This document shows, piece after piece, positions 32,360 through 41,631 of a DNA stretch of 64,000 nucleotides. Each line of letters begins with the position of its first letter. Position 1 is the stretch's first letter. The DNA is taken from NCBI RefSeq assembly GCF_000725285.1, contig NZ_CP007161.1, forward strand, positions 186,001 to 250,000. Direction: 5' to 3'. Source of the stretch: Virgibacillus sp. SK37 (GTDB taxonomy: Bacteria > Bacillota > Bacilli > Bacillales > Amphibacillaceae). The notes beneath the pieces are model-generated. The model ran no database searches, was not told where the DNA came from, and saw only the letters and a list, made by a program, of their open reading frames with translations. A program made the position numbers and the translations under genes.

Positions 32360-32614
32360 CTATGGCATGGAGGAAGTAATGAAATGGATGGCAATCGTTA
32401 CAGCAACAAGAAAAAGCATGGCACCAGTGGAAACGAACAGTGTCATCTTAAAAGCAGAAGCTTCTCTCATTTTGTAAATGACAATCAGACTGAGAACAAC
32501 TGTAAACACCCATATTGTTATTCCGTATTGGGAAAACAATAACGGAGAGTTAGCAAGCCATAGATACAAAATAAAAATATGTAACCCAGATACCAGCAAT
32601 GCTATTAATCGCAT
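32360..32614 (-). CDS. small membrane protein, function unknown
   Basis: 84 aa with three hydrophobic stretches (about 3-22, 32-48, 56-78) and a short basic loop (YKMREASAFK). Ribosome site GAGGGGTA precedes the ATG. No family recognised. Confidence 0.6.
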   Translation of the reverse strand: MRLIALLVSGLHIFILYLWLANSPLLFSQYGITIWVFTVVLSLIVIYKMREASAFKMTLFVSTGAMLFLVAVTIAIHFITSSMP

Positions 32615-32734
32615 GCAGGATACCCCTCTCTATTTTATATATAGAAATTCATTTGAAATTCATTATATTTTTATTGTAATTCAATAAATGTTAACATACA
32701 ATATAATTAAAATAAAAATAAAAGAGGTGACGTT

Positions 32735-33211
32735 ATGCAACGTGTTATTATTCCACTTTTTAAAACAGCCATTATTATAATGGGTCTTTTTGTTTTTATA
32801 TTTGGATTCATTGGATTACCTCAATTAGCTGAAAAAGCGGCTACACTGAACCCTGAATATGCTCATTTACAATATCCCATATTAATTGGAATTGAACTTA
32901 CAGCTATTCCGTTTTTCATTGCGCTACACCAAGTATATGTACTCTTGAAGTTAATGGAGAAGAAAGCTGCTTTTTCCGATTCAGCCCACCATCGGTTGAA
33001 GAGGATAAAATTTTGTGCGCTTTTCATTGCAGTAATGTATATTGCAGGTTCATTATATTTAAGTATACAAAGTGCGCTTCATCCTGGAGTGGCTATTATA
33101 GGGATTGCAATTATCCTTACAACTCTTATGATTTCTGTCTTTGCTGTAATGTTGCAAAAACTGCTTATCCGTGCAAAAGAAATGAAAGTTGAGAATGAGC
33201 TGACAGTTTGA
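32735..33211 (+). CDS. DUF2975-type membrane protein
   Basis: 158 aa, four membrane segments (about 10-30, 48-68, 92-112, 120-145). The RLKRIKFCALF link between segments 2 and 3 is typical of DUF2975. Such genes are usually paired with a YozG-type Cro/CI regulator; none is adjacent here. AGAGGTGA precedes the ATG. Function unknown. Confidence 0.65.
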   Translation: MQRVIIPLFKTAIIIMGLFVFIFGFIGLPQLAEKAATLNPEYAHLQYPILIGIELTAIPFFIALHQVYVLLKLMEKKAAFSDSAHHRLKRIKFCALFIAVMYIAGSLYLSIQSALHPGVAIIGIAIILTTLMISVFAVMLQKLLIRAKEMKVENELTV

Positions 33212-33298
33212 GATTGTAGGTGGAGCAATGCAAATTGATTCATGCAGTGAATTCGCTTTGCGAAGCAGTTGGAGAACGACTAATTAATTGAAATAAAC

Positions 33299-33322
33299 GC
33301 CGGAGGAGATGTTCCTCCGGCT
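33299..33322 (+). terminator. GC-rich hairpin, probable terminator
   Basis: GCCGGAGGA / TCCTCCGGC with a 5-nt loop; no T tract follows. Confidence 0.4.
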
Positions 33323-33498
33323 TAAGTCGTAGTTAAAAACCAACTAGAGCCTGTTTCCTTGGATGAGAAGGCTGGCTATACTTAAACGATTCTTATTATT
33401 TTCAGAACATACAAAAGTGTTATATAATTTAAGGGAAGTAATTTTCCACAACATGTAAACATACATATGAAAGTCTAATAAAATCAGGAGGCGTACAC

Positions 33499-35295
33499 AT
33501 GATTACATTTCCAAAGCCAACGGTTGAACAATTTTTCCGTAGCTATGCGATTACTAATTTTGCAGTAAGTAAGGATGAAAAACAACTCGTATTCAGTACA
33601 AATTTAAATGGCAAGATGAACTTATGGGCAATGGATTTACCAGGAAATTTTCCATATCTATTTGCACATGTTGATGAATCGTGCAGTTTTATAAAATTTG
33701 ATCCAGAAAACAGATATGTACTTGCTGGGTTTGATAAAGATGGTGATGAAAATCATCATATCTATAGCTTGCCTGTTACAGGCGGCCTTCCTCAAAAATT
33801 AATAACCGGGGAAGCCTCGGATAAGTTTTTCTTTTCCCATTTGAGTAAAGATGGTGAAAGATTATATTATATGACATCTGAGGAAAACCCTTCTTTCTTA
33901 AATACGCGTGTTCGCAATCTAAAGGGTAATTCAGATGAGCTTATTCATACTGGAGAGGAAGCTTTAACAGAGCTTGCCGCCGTTTCAGAAAAAGAGACTT
34001 CCTTTGTATACCTTCAATCATATGCAAACACCTATGTAACCGGATTTGTAAACACAGGAACGGGTAAACTTTCGTTAACCCCGGATCCTGAGAAGGTTCA
34101 TGTCGTTTTTGATCCCGTATTCACAGATGAAGAAACGGTTTACTTTGTAACAGATTATGAAAGTGAATATAGTTATGTGGCTAAATTTGAGATAACTAAA
34201 AAGGAATTTTCTGTTGTACAAAAATTCGCGGATGAGAGTGTTACTTCTTTAAAGTGGGATCAGACAAATGATGCGTTTTACCTCGTTACTGAAAAGGGTG
34301 TTTCTGACCTGTTGTATCGTTATGATCTTCAGTCAGGGAAATGTATGGAATTAGAAGCTCCCGCCGAAGTAGTTGGGCAATTAAGCATTGGGCAATCCGG
34401 CGCAATTTATCTTCTCGGTACAAGCGGTATTCAGCCAATTAACATTTTTTATTCCAGAGATGGCATAGAGTGGGAGCAGCTTACGAACAATACCGTCTTA
34501 GGTGTAAGCAAGGAACATATGGTGGACCCGGAAGTAGTTTCCTACCCTTCCTTTGACGGAAAGGAAATTGAAGCACTCTTATTTAAAGCCTTACCGGAAA
34601 ATGACAATGGCCATACGATTTTCTGGCCACACGGTGGCCCACAGGCAGCAGAAAGAAAGACATATCGTGCGATGTTCCAAAGCTTTCTCAACCAGGGTTA
34701 TACCATTTTTGCACCTAACTTCCGAGGCAGTACGGGCTATGGCTCCAACTTTGTAAAGTTAGTGGAACAGGATTGGGGAGAAGGGCCGCGATTAGATTGT
34801 GTAGCAGGAATCGAATGGTTATTTGACCAAAAGATCACTGACCGGGAAAAATTGTTTCTTGTGGGTGGCAGCTATGGTGGCTACATGGCATTATTGCTGC
34901 ATGGTCGTCACGCAGAGTATTTTAAGGCAGTCGTAGATATATTTGGCCCATCCGATTTATTCACCTTCGTAAATTCGGTACCGCCTCATTGGAAACCAAT
35001 TATGGACCGTTGGATAGGCGATCCAGAGCGCGATAAAGAACGATTTGTTAAGGATTCTCCGATTACTTATTTGGAGGGGATGACCAGACCGATGCTCGTC
35101 ATCCAAGGTGCCAAGGACCCAAGGGTAGTAAAAGAAGAATCAGATCAAATTGTTGCTAAGTTAAAGGAAAAAGGCAGGGATGTCGAGTATCTTGTGCTGG
35201 AAGATGAAGGACATGGTTTCTCCAAAAAAGAAAACGAGATTAATGTTTATAAACGGATGCTTGATTTCATGGAAAAACATCAAACAAGTAAATAG
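33499..35295 (+). CDS. S9-family prolyl oligopeptidase-type serine peptidase
   Basis: 598 aa. N-terminal beta-propeller (about 20-340; repeats such as KFDPENRYVLAGFDKDGDEN) and C-terminal alpha/beta-hydrolase. Catalytic triad S458 (GGSYGGY), D540 (GAKDPRV) and H572 (EGHGFS). No signal peptide, so cytosolic; acts as an acylaminoacyl- or dipeptidyl-type exopeptidase on short peptides. Ribosome site CAGGAGGCG. Monocistronic, followed by a hairpin at 35312-35337. Confidence 0.9.
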   Translation: MITFPKPTVEQFFRSYAITNFAVSKDEKQLVFSTNLNGKMNLWAMDLPGNFPYLFAHVDESCSFIKFDPENRYVLAGFDKDGDENHHIYSLPVTGGLPQKLITGEASDKFFFSHLSKDGERLYYMTSEENPSFLNTRVRNLKGNSDELIHTGEEALTELAAVSEKETSFVYLQSYANTYVTGFVNTGTGKLSLTPDPEKVHVVFDPVFTDEETVYFVTDYESEYSYVAKFEITKKEFSVVQKFADESVTSLKWDQTNDAFYLVTEKGVSDLLYRYDLQSGKCMELEAPAEVVGQLSIGQSGAIYLLGTSGIQPINIFYSRDGIEWEQLTNNTVLGVSKEHMVDPEVVSYPSFDGKEIEALLFKALPENDNGHTIFWPHGGPQAAERKTYRAMFQSFLNQGYTIFAPNFRGSTGYGSNFVKLVEQDWGEGPRLDCVAGIEWLFDQKITDREKLFLVGGSYGGYMALLLHGRHAEYFKAVVDIFGPSDLFTFVNSVPPHWKPIMDRWIGDPERDKERFVKDSPITYLEGMTRPMLVIQGAKDPRVVKEESDQIVAKLKEKGRDVEYLVLEDEGHGFSKKENEINVYKRMLDFMEKHQTSK

Positions 35296-35311
35296 TCAGA
35301 TGGAAATTTAG

Positions 35312-35340
35312 CGCCCTGCCATTTCGGTAGGGCGTTTAGT
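35312..35340 (+). terminator. terminator after the S9 peptidase
   Basis: GCGCCCTGCC / GGTAGGGCGT with short loop and TTTAG tail. Confidence 0.65.
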
Positions 35341-35413
35341 ATGGCCATTCACCTATTTTCACTCACGTAAGAAGTCCCCTAGCATAAACTAAACAATAAC
35401 ATCAAAAAAACAA

Positions 35414-35443
35414 TTGACCGAAACAGGATAAATCGGTTAAAAT
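35414..35443 (+). promoter_or_regulatory. glmS promoter (SigA)
   Basis: TTGACC (35414-35419) and TTAAAAT (35437-35443), 17-18 bp apart, about 75 bp before the ribozyme cleavage site. Confidence 0.65.
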
Positions 35444-35511
35444 GTGATGTAGCCTTTTGGAAAAAGAAGGTTTATTCAAACATAGAAAGGGGCATTAAAG
35501 TTTAAGTAAGT

Positions 35512-35685
35512 TTTTAAAGCGCCAGAACTATTTTCCGTCCGCAATGGAAAATAGTTGACGAGGTGGGGGTTATCGAATTTTTTCGGCGGGTACCTCCCGA
35601 TTGCACATCTCAGTCGTCAGGCTTTTTTCTCAAAACAATGGGGTGACTCATTGCACAAAGGGAAGAAGTAAGATGTCCAATACGA
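35512..35685 (+). ncRNA. glmS ribozyme (glucosamine-6-phosphate riboswitch)
   Basis: Self-cleaving RNA that destroys glmS mRNA when GlcN6P is high. The core matches B. subtilis: AAGCGCCAGAACT (cleavage expected between A35518 and G35519), P2 stem with GTTGACGAGG, TTATCGAATTTTTTCGGCGG pseudoknot region, TACCTCCCG, and the 3' GGGGTGACTC block with ACAAAGGGAAGAAGTAAGAT. Distance to the glmS start is about 300 nt, far longer than usual, because of an insertion. Confidence 0.95.
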
Positions 35686-35692
35686 ACACGAG

Positions 35693-35962
35693 AAAGGGGC
35701 AGTTTAGCGGCCCCTGTTAGAAGTTGTTTAAAAAGGTCCGGTAAAATTGACACAAGGATGTATGACCTTCTACTAAAACCACCCACGTCCTGTGGGTAGC
35801 GCAGAAGGCACCACATCCTGTGGAAGCTCATTAACTTGCCTTTCCGTTCCTCACGTAATAAATGCATGCGTGCTGGTACCAAAAGCAAAGCAAAGTTGCT
35901 TCGGATTTCTTGGTCCTTTTTGAACACGAACTGTTAGACATGAGGTCGTTTTCTGCCCCTTT
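35693..35962 (+). repeat. hairpin arms of the glmS leader, split by an insertion
   Basis: AAAGGGGCAG (35693-35702) is the exact inverse of CTGCCCCTTT (35953-35962). Without the inserted element the two arms would be about 40 nt apart and form a leader stem-loop just before the ribosome site. Confidence 0.6.
35721..35930. mobile_element. MITE-like element in the glmS leader
   Basis: 210 bp without a coding frame. Ends are imperfect inverted repeats: GTTTAAAAAGGTCC (35726-35739) against the complement of GGTCCTTTTTGAAC (35912-35925), 12 of 14 identical. Flanked by a 7-bp direct repeat CTGTTAG (35714-35720 and 35931-35937), a likely target duplication. The interior has two similar hairpins (CCCACGTCCTGTGGG and CCACATCCTGTGG). 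Confidence 0.7.
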
Positions 35963-35982
35963 ACGAAGGAGGCCATCAAACG

Positions 35983-37785
35983 ATGTGTGGAATTGTAGGT
36001 TATATAGGACAAAATGATTCAAAAGAAGTTTTATTAAATGGGCTGGAGAAATTAGAATACCGTGGCTATGATTCGGCTGGAATAGCTATGTTAAACGACG
36101 AAGGAGTCCATGTTACAAAGGTAAAAGGTCGTATTGCAGTACTGCGCGACCGAGTGAAGTCTTCTATTCATGCAACAATGGGAATCGGCCATACCCGCTG
36201 GGCAACACATGGTGTGCCAAGTGAAGAGAACGCACATCCGCATCAAAGCGCGTCTGGCAGATTTACACTTGTTCATAATGGAGTAATTGAAAATTACCAT
36301 GACATTAAAAGAGACTACCTGCAAAGTACAACTTTTGTAAGTGAAACAGATACAGAGGTTATCGTACAGCTTGTTGAAAAACTGCATGAAGAATATCAGG
36401 ATACGAAAGAAGCGTTCCGTCAAGTATTGAAGTTGCTAAAAGGGTCCTATGCAATTGGACTAATTGACCACGAGGACAAAGATACTTTATATGTTGCAAA
36501 AAATAAGAGCCCTCTATTAGTAGGTATTGGAGAAGGCTTCAACCTTGTAGCAAGTGATGCAATGGCAACACTAAAAGAAACGGATCAATATGTGGAAATA
36601 CATGATCAGGAAATTGTACTTGTGAAACGTGATTCCGTGGAAATTCAAACCCTCGATGGTGAAGTCATAACGCGTGAAGCGTACACTGCTCAGCTTGATG
36701 TGAGTGATATTGAAAAAGGAACCTATCCACACTTTATGCTGAAGGAAATTGATGAACAACCTTTTGTCATGCGTAAAATCATTAACGAATACCAAACAGA
36801 AGACAATGAACTGAAACTTGATGAAGATATCCGTGCTGCTATGAAAACATGTGACCGTATTTATATTATTGCAGCGGGAACTAGTTATCATGCTGGATTG
36901 GTTGGCAAAGAGTTTCTGGAAAAACTGGCAAAAATTCCGGTGGAAGTACACGTTGCCAGTGAATTTTCTTATAATATGCCGTTATTATCAGAAAAACCTC
37001 TGTTTGTATTTATCTCCCAGAGTGGAGAAACAGCAGACAGTCGTGCAGTATTAGTAAAAATTAAAGAACTGGGATATCCGTCACTAACAATTACTAATGT
37101 GCCGGGATCCACCCTTTCTCGTGAAGCAGATTATACGCTAAATCTTTATGCAGGCCCGGAAATTGCTGTGGCCTCAACAAAGGCCTATACAGCACAAATT
37201 GCCGTGCTTGCTATACTGGCAGTAGATACCGCAAAAGCCAAAGGCATTACATTGGACTTCGATCCGATGCAGGAGCTAGCCATAGTGGCAAATGCCATGG
37301 AAATATTAACAGACCAAAAAGAAGGAATCGAAGAATTGGTACGTGAATATTTGGCAACCTCCCGTAATGCATTCTTTATTGGAAGAAGCACCGACTACCA
37401 TGTGTGTATGGAGGGGGCTTTGAAGTTAAAGGAAATATCTTATATTCAAGCGGAAGGGTTTGCCGGCGGAGAATTAAAGCACGGTACCATTGCTCTCATT
37501 GAAGAAGGTACACCAGTGATTGCACTGGCCACACAGGAAAATGTGAACTACTCCATTCGTGGGAACGTACAGGAAGTAGTCGCCCGTGGAGCAAACGCAT
37601 TAGTGATCAGCATGAAAGGATTGGAACAGGATACAGACGCGTTTGTTATCCCACATGTCCATGAGTTGCTTACCCCACTTGCCAGTGTCGTACCATTACA
37701 ACTGCTCGCATATTATGCTGCATTACATCGTGATTGTGATGTAGATAAGCCAAGGAATCTGGCGAAGAGCGTGACTGTGGAGTAA
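35983..37785 (+). CDS. glmS: glutamine-fructose-6-phosphate aminotransferase (isomerizing) GlmS
   Basis: 600 aa. Makes glucosamine-6-P from fructose-6-P and glutamine, the entry to amino-sugar and peptidoglycan synthesis. The N-terminal nucleophile is the cysteine of MCGIVGYIG; glutaminase domain to about 240, two SIS sugar-isomerase domains ([13 protein letters not shown] and the STKAYTAQ region), C-terminus [15 protein letters not shown]. Ribosome site AAGGAGG. Controlled by the upstream ribozyme. Supplies GlmM, encoded at 26.3 kb. Confidence 0.97.
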   Translation: MCGIVGYIGQNDSKEVLLNGLEKLEYRGYDSAGIAMLNDEGVHVTKVKGRIAVLRDRVKSSIHATMGIGHTRWATHGVPSEENAHPHQSASGRFTLVHNGVIENYHDIKRDYLQSTTFVSETDTEVIVQLVEKLHEEYQDTKEAFRQVLKLLKGSYAIGLIDHEDKDTLYVAKNKSPLLVGIGEGFNLVASDAMATLKETDQYVEIHDQEIVLVKRDSVEIQTLDGEVITREAYTAQLDVSDIEKGTYPHFMLKEIDEQPFVMRKIINEYQTEDNELKLDEDIRAAMKTCDRIYIIAAGTSYHAGLVGKEFLEKLAKIPVEVHVASEFSYNMPLLSEKPLFVFISQSGETADSRAVLVKIKELGYPSLTITNVPGSTLSREADYTLNLYAGPEIAVASTKAYTAQIAVLAILAVDTAKAKGITLDFDPMQELAIVANAMEILTDQKEGIEELVREYLATSRNAFFIGRSTDYHVCMEGALKLKEISYIQAEGFAGGELKHGTIALIEEGTPVIALATQENVNYSIRGNVQEVVARGANALVISMKGLEQDTDAFVIPHVHELLTPLASVVPLQLLAYYAALHRDCDVDKPRNLAKSVTVE

Positions 37786-37850
37786 TTATAAAAGAATATT
37801 TAAATTACCACTGTCTAAAAATAATAATGCTATTAAATATGGAAGATTGT

Positions 37851-37891
37851 CATCCGTTCGTTTATAATCAAGTAAACGAACGGATGTTTTT
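37851..37891 (+). terminator. terminator of glmS
   Basis: CATCCGTTCGTTTA / TAAACGAACGGATG, 14-bp perfect stem, then TTTTTG. Confidence 0.92.
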
Positions 37892-37909
37892 GTTTCCGAG
37901 GGATGTTGG

Positions 37910-37952
37910 AGTTGTTCAATGACTCAAAAATAGATAAACTGCGACGTAACTA
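37910..37952. repeat. dispersed intergenic repeat, copy 2
   Basis: GTTCAATGACTCAAAAATAG and the following ACTGCGACGTAACT match the copy at 21233-21273. Confidence 0.6.
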
Positions 37953-37976
37953 AGAATATAGAGGGTGCGTAAATCA

Positions 37977-38100
37977 CCGCTACGGGGAAATATTCCACTT
38001 TTCGCGGGCGGCCAGCGAGCCTCCTCACGCTACGCGTTCCGGGGTCTCATCTAGGCCTCTCCTCCCGCAGGAGTCTCTATATTTCCCCTTCGCTACTATT
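37977..38100. repeat. Bacillaceae intergenic palindromic repeat
   Basis: GC-rich non-coding block whose ends are inverted (CCGCTACGGGGAAATAT against ATATTTCCCCTTCGCTA). The interior (CAGCGAGCCTCCTC, GCAGGAGTCTC) resembles intergenic repeats I recall from several Bacillaceae genomes. GC content is well above its surroundings. Confidence 0.6.
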
Positions 38101-38159
38101 TCCTATTAAATCTACGAAGAAAAATTGCGTTCACTTAGCTCCAGAATATGCTGTGTACG

Positions 38160-38292
38160 AATTGATTGGAGTGGAGGGCGGCGACTCCTGCCGGAATAGC
38201 ATGAGGCGAAGACCCTGGACGGAGCGTAGCGGAGGAAGCGGCTGAGGCCATGCCGGCGGAAAGCGTCCGCCTGAAACGGAAATCAATGGGGC
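38160..38292. repeat. second Bacillaceae intergenic repeat
   Basis: GC-rich block with GGCGACTCCTGCCGGAATAG, GCGAAGACCCTGGACGGAG, GAGGCCATGCCGGCGG and AAAGCGTCCGCCTGAAACGG, a pattern recurrent between genes of Bacillaceae. No credible coding frame. Confidence 0.65.
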
Positions 38293-38506
38293 AATTCTCC
38301 TCAAATATTTCACTGAGCTTTTCATCAATAAAGTTACTGCGCAGTTCCCTCCAACTATGAATGATCAAAATACGTTTGTACCCAACATTTACAGTAGAAC
38401 TTTTTTTGTTATAAGCCGTATTAGAACATTAGAGGGTAACTATTACAATTAATTTTAAGAATATTATTAAAATTATACAACTCTTTTAATGATGGAGGGG
38501 AATCCA

Positions 38507-38779
38507 ATGCGTAAATATAATAATAAAATTTTTATGGCGTTCATTTGTTTTCTGCTTCTTTGGATGTTATTTGGATATAATCCTCAAACAACCTTTTCTG
38601 CTAATGATCATGCATTGCTGAAGAATAAAGTGGAAAATTACATATTAGAACATGAAGAAAATATTGCCGGCTTAGCAACAATAATGATTGCTGAAGATGA
38701 AATAACCTACAAAATGAAAGGTTATGCAAACATAGAAAAAGAAGTTCCAGTTAATGAAAATACTGTTATCTTCCTGTAA
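38507..38779 (+). pseudogene. truncated serine hydrolase (beta-lactamase/PBP-like), 5' part only
   Basis: ATG at 38507 behind GGAGGGG. Signal segment (about 8-25) and then the start of a class C beta-lactamase-fold protein, ending in YANIEKEVPVNENTVI. Homologues continue with a phenylalanine and the SxxK active-site segment; here the frame breaks and stops within three codons (TAA 38777-38779). The catalytic part is absent from the window. The break marks the left edge of the accessory island. Confidence 0.7.
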
Positions 38780-38941
38780 CTCTCTCCTTCCCCACGTAAC
38801 TTTGTTTTTCCCTGCTGTAACTAAGTTGGTATCCGGAGTAGAAAAAAGAGGACGGAGAGAAGAACGGAAGCACGTAATGTTCCGATGGTTTTTCAATAAA
38901 AAATCAATCGGTTTTGCCAATACAAAATCAATATAAATTCG

Positions 38942-38970
38942 GGCTGGATCCAATAGTGATTCAGTCTTTT
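38942..38970 (+). repeat. terminator-like repeat R1
   Basis: GGCTGGATC, loop CAATAGT, GATTCAGTCTTTT. Same hairpin recurs as R2-R4 in the island. Confidence 0.7.
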
Positions 38971-39567
38971 ACTTTTCGCCAAAATTGGTGAAAAGTCCTC
39001 CAATCACTTACCAATAGCGGCTTCGTATAGTGTCCAATTTCTTTCCAGTTGTTAACCTAACTGTATCAATCCGAAGGATTTCCAATCACCTATCATGTCT
39101 TTTTCAATATTATTTCCAATATCATTTCATCAGTTTTTCATTTCTTTTCTCCTAATTCTTCATTCTATTATGGAAGAACTTAGTTACAATGTCCGAATGT
39201 TCTATACAACCCAGAAGTGGAAAAAGAGGGGGAAATCGGGTGTGCTGGGGAAGAACTAAGTTCCATTGCCATAAGGGAATGAAGAGGGGATGGAATCAAG
39301 AGGGGCAAGGGGGTGAGGGGGATTTGGGGCAGGGAAGAACTAACTTACAGGTACATATAGTAGAGAGAAGAAAAGAAATGAATCAAGATGAAGGCAGAAT
39401 TGCTAAGGTCGAATTACTGCAAATGAGATTTGGCATAGAGCCCAATTGAAATTGTAATACATTTTTAGAAGTAGTAGCTATGAAATGAAGGAAGTCCATC
39501 CAGTTGATATGTTTCCTCAAACGAATCACATCGAAGCTGAAACTTGGTTGGAGAGGAAGTTGTCTAA

Positions 39568-39632
39568 TTAAAACATAAATCACCGAACCAAAATAAACAT
39601 TTCCGATTTTCGTTAAAATAAACATTTCCGAT
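39568..39632 (-). repeat. inverted-repeat arm, left
   Basis: On the minus strand it carries ATCGGAAATGTTTATTTTAA-CGAAAATCG and TTCGGTGATTTATGTTTTAA, matching the right arm at 39941-40015 in the same order. The 20-bp AAATAAACATTTCCGATTTT unit also occurs twice in tandem here. Confidence 0.6.
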
Positions 39633-39940
39633 TTCGGGGTCTGAACCAATAATTTCTCGGATAATAGAAGCAAGAGTGAGGGGAGATAGGAGTTCTTTTT
39701 CTTCCCTTTTCTTTTTGCTCTATTCCTTGCCACCATTGGGTTTATCCAATATACCACTCAATATTATCTTCAATAACAAATCAATACACTTCCAATATTT
39801 TATCTTTTTCTCTTCCATTCTTTTCTCCAATATTTTTGAGAGAACTTTATTTTAACTTCGAAAAAACCATGAAAAAACAGCCGAAAAAAGCTCAAAAAAC
39901 GGTCATTTTTGAATCAAAAATCCTTCAAAATGGGGGTTCT

Positions 39941-40015
39941 ATCGGGAATCTTTATTTTAACGGCAATGGTGGAATGCGGGTTTGAGGTGGGGGATTTCGG
40001 TGATTTAATTTTTAA
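39941..40015 (+). repeat. inverted-repeat arm, right
   Basis: ATCGGGAATCTTTATTTTAA-CGGCAATGG (24 of 29 identical to the left arm) and TTCGGTGATTTAATTTTTAA (18 of 20). Confidence 0.6.
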
Positions 40016-40245
40016 CGTAACATATTAGAGAAAAGAAATTTAGTTTGGTTTGTAATATTTCATTCATAAGTAAGAAATAAGAGAAAAGAGAACTGATTAT
40101 GTTCAAAATTAACGCTCAGGTCAAAAAAGTGACGTTTTGAGCTGTGCATTATACATTTGGATAGGGGAATACACAACACATAATCTTTATAAGGACTAAT
40201 CCAGTGGGTTAGTCTCTTATTTGTATTCATCCTTCAAAAAGATCC

Positions 40246-40293
40246 AAATGTGACTTCTCAGGCAACCCTTTTATACCATTGACTATATAAAAT
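40246..40293 (+). promoter_or_regulatory. shared island promoter element, copy A
   Basis: TGTGAC (40249-40254), CAACC, TTTTA and CTATATAAAAT (from 40283). TGTGAC and CTATATA are 28 bp apart, exactly as in copies B and C. Lies about 40 bp before the 40334 gene. Confidence 0.65.
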
Positions 40294-40333
40294 GGAATTA
40301 TAGAAAAAAATAAAACAGAATGGAGATGCACAT

Positions 40334-40753
40334 ATGGATTTGATTAACGGATTAAATAGAAAATACATTGAAGGGTCGGATGTGGAGTATATATATTACA
40401 GCAAACACATGCTAAAAGATAATTTAATTATTGTTGCAAATACGTTTCCATACGAAGATTGCTCAGAAGAATTAGGGTGGAATGTTGCAACTTCAGTAGA
40501 GGTTAAATATTATAATGATGTAGATGCCGTTTCATTTACAGTGTACCAAGGGGATTACTTACATGATATTCAAGTTTATAGAATTGTAAATGATATTTAT
40601 GATTTATATCTTGATAATGTATTATCAGACTTTCTAAAGATTATTTATGAGTTAAGTGTGGGTTCACAATCACAATCTATGCAAAGTAAGAAGGAATACG
40701 CAATTAATGTCAGGAATAGAATTTTAACGGAATTTGGAAAAATTAATTGGTAA
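40334..40753 (+). CDS. hypothetical protein, island
   Basis: 139 aa, acidic, Tyr- and Asp-rich, no membrane segment, no motif I recognise. ATG follows GGAGATG. A short gap of 69 bp leads to the next gene, and both probably form one unit under promoter element A. Function unknown. Confidence 0.6.
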   Translation: MDLINGLNRKYIEGSDVEYIYYSKHMLKDNLIIVANTFPYEDCSEELGWNVATSVEVKYYNDVDAVSFTVYQGDYLHDIQVYRIVNDIYDLYLDNVLSDFLKIIYELSVGSQSQSMQSKKEYAINVRNRILTEFGKINW

Positions 40754-40822
40754 AGTACTAGTGTGGATTAAAATCAATGCTAGTAATTCTAACCACTAAA
40801 TAAGAGAAAGGAAGAAGAACAT

Positions 40823-41266
40823 ATGACAAAAGGAATAATTAGAATATTTGGTGGAGGTCATGAATCCGACGTAGATGATTTAGGATCTTCTAGGGGTTAT
40901 TTAGAATTCATTACCGAAACTTGGCATAACAGAGTGCCGGAAACAAGAGGGTATACAGTTTGTCCCAAGCAAGAAGCAACCCATGTAGTATTTTCTAGAT
41001 TAGATCTAGCGTTGGCAGGGGAATATGGTGAGGATCTTTCTATACATCGTGTTTACCCAATTATGGAAGATGAAGAATTAGGCGACTTTCTAATTGTTGA
41101 TGATAAAGGGAAAGTTATTGTTCGGTTTGACTTATCTATTCCTTGTGATTATCTGAAAGAGATTGAGGAGAAGAAACATACAGACAATAGTGAAGAGACT
41201 GCTTCAAACAATGTTGTTTCGTTTTTAGATTATAAGAATAGAAGGAGCAATAGTTCAGAGAGATAA
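40823..41266 (+). CDS. hypothetical protein, island
   Basis: 147 aa, acidic; N-terminus GIIRIFGGGHESDVDDLG, then mixed alpha/beta and a basic C-terminal tail. Ribosome site AAAGGAAG. No recognised family. Followed by terminator-like repeat R2. Confidence 0.6.
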   Translation: MTKGIIRIFGGGHESDVDDLGSSRGYLEFITETWHNRVPETRGYTVCPKQEATHVVFSRLDLALAGEYGEDLSIHRVYPIMEDEELGDFLIVDDKGKVIVRFDLSIPCDYLKEIEEKKHTDNSEETASNNVVSFLDYKNRRSNSSER

Positions 41267-41433
41267 AATAAATATCTACTTGTAATTTAGTTTTCCTACC
41301 AACTCTATTGTGACGCAACTTTGTGCTTCACTCTTGGAAAAAAGTTCATTTCTAAGTGGGAAAGGGTGAAGTGAAAATGGGCAATACAATATTTATTCTG
41401 ATGGTTATACATATACCTATTCAATCAAAAATT

Positions 41434-41468
41434 GAGCTGGATTTCATAGTAGATCCAGTTCTTTTTCT
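41434..41468 (+). terminator. terminator-like repeat R2
   Basis: GAGCTGGAT / ATCCAGTTC with CATAGT in the loop and a CTTTTTC tail; ends the 40.3-41.3 kb unit. It is the best-formed terminator of the R1-R4 repeat family. Confidence 0.75.
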
Positions 41469-41631
41469 TTGTTTAATATCCCTTTGATACCATCTTGTGG
41501 GGTTTATACTTATTTTCTCTAATTTTTTCCTCAAAGCAATAATAACTTAAATTTACTTCATGGAAATAAATTGACTAAAGGAGTTAATCCATCCATGGTT
41601 GACCAGCTCCTTAATCTAAAATCCATTACTA

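Larger units (their letters stand above)
38780..40333. other. 1.55-kb gene-free left part of the island
   Basis: No frame with ribosome site and protein-like composition was found. It holds the terminator-like repeat R1, a purine-rich stretch (39215-39340), a tandem AAATAAACATTTCCGATTT pair and an inverted-repeat pair (separate entries), and the promoter of the next gene. Confidence 0.6.

Noticed and set aside
39189-39449. 86-codon frame in the purine-rich stretch of the island
   Set aside because: Glycine/arginine/glutamate composition reflects purine richness; no ribosome site; not protein-like.
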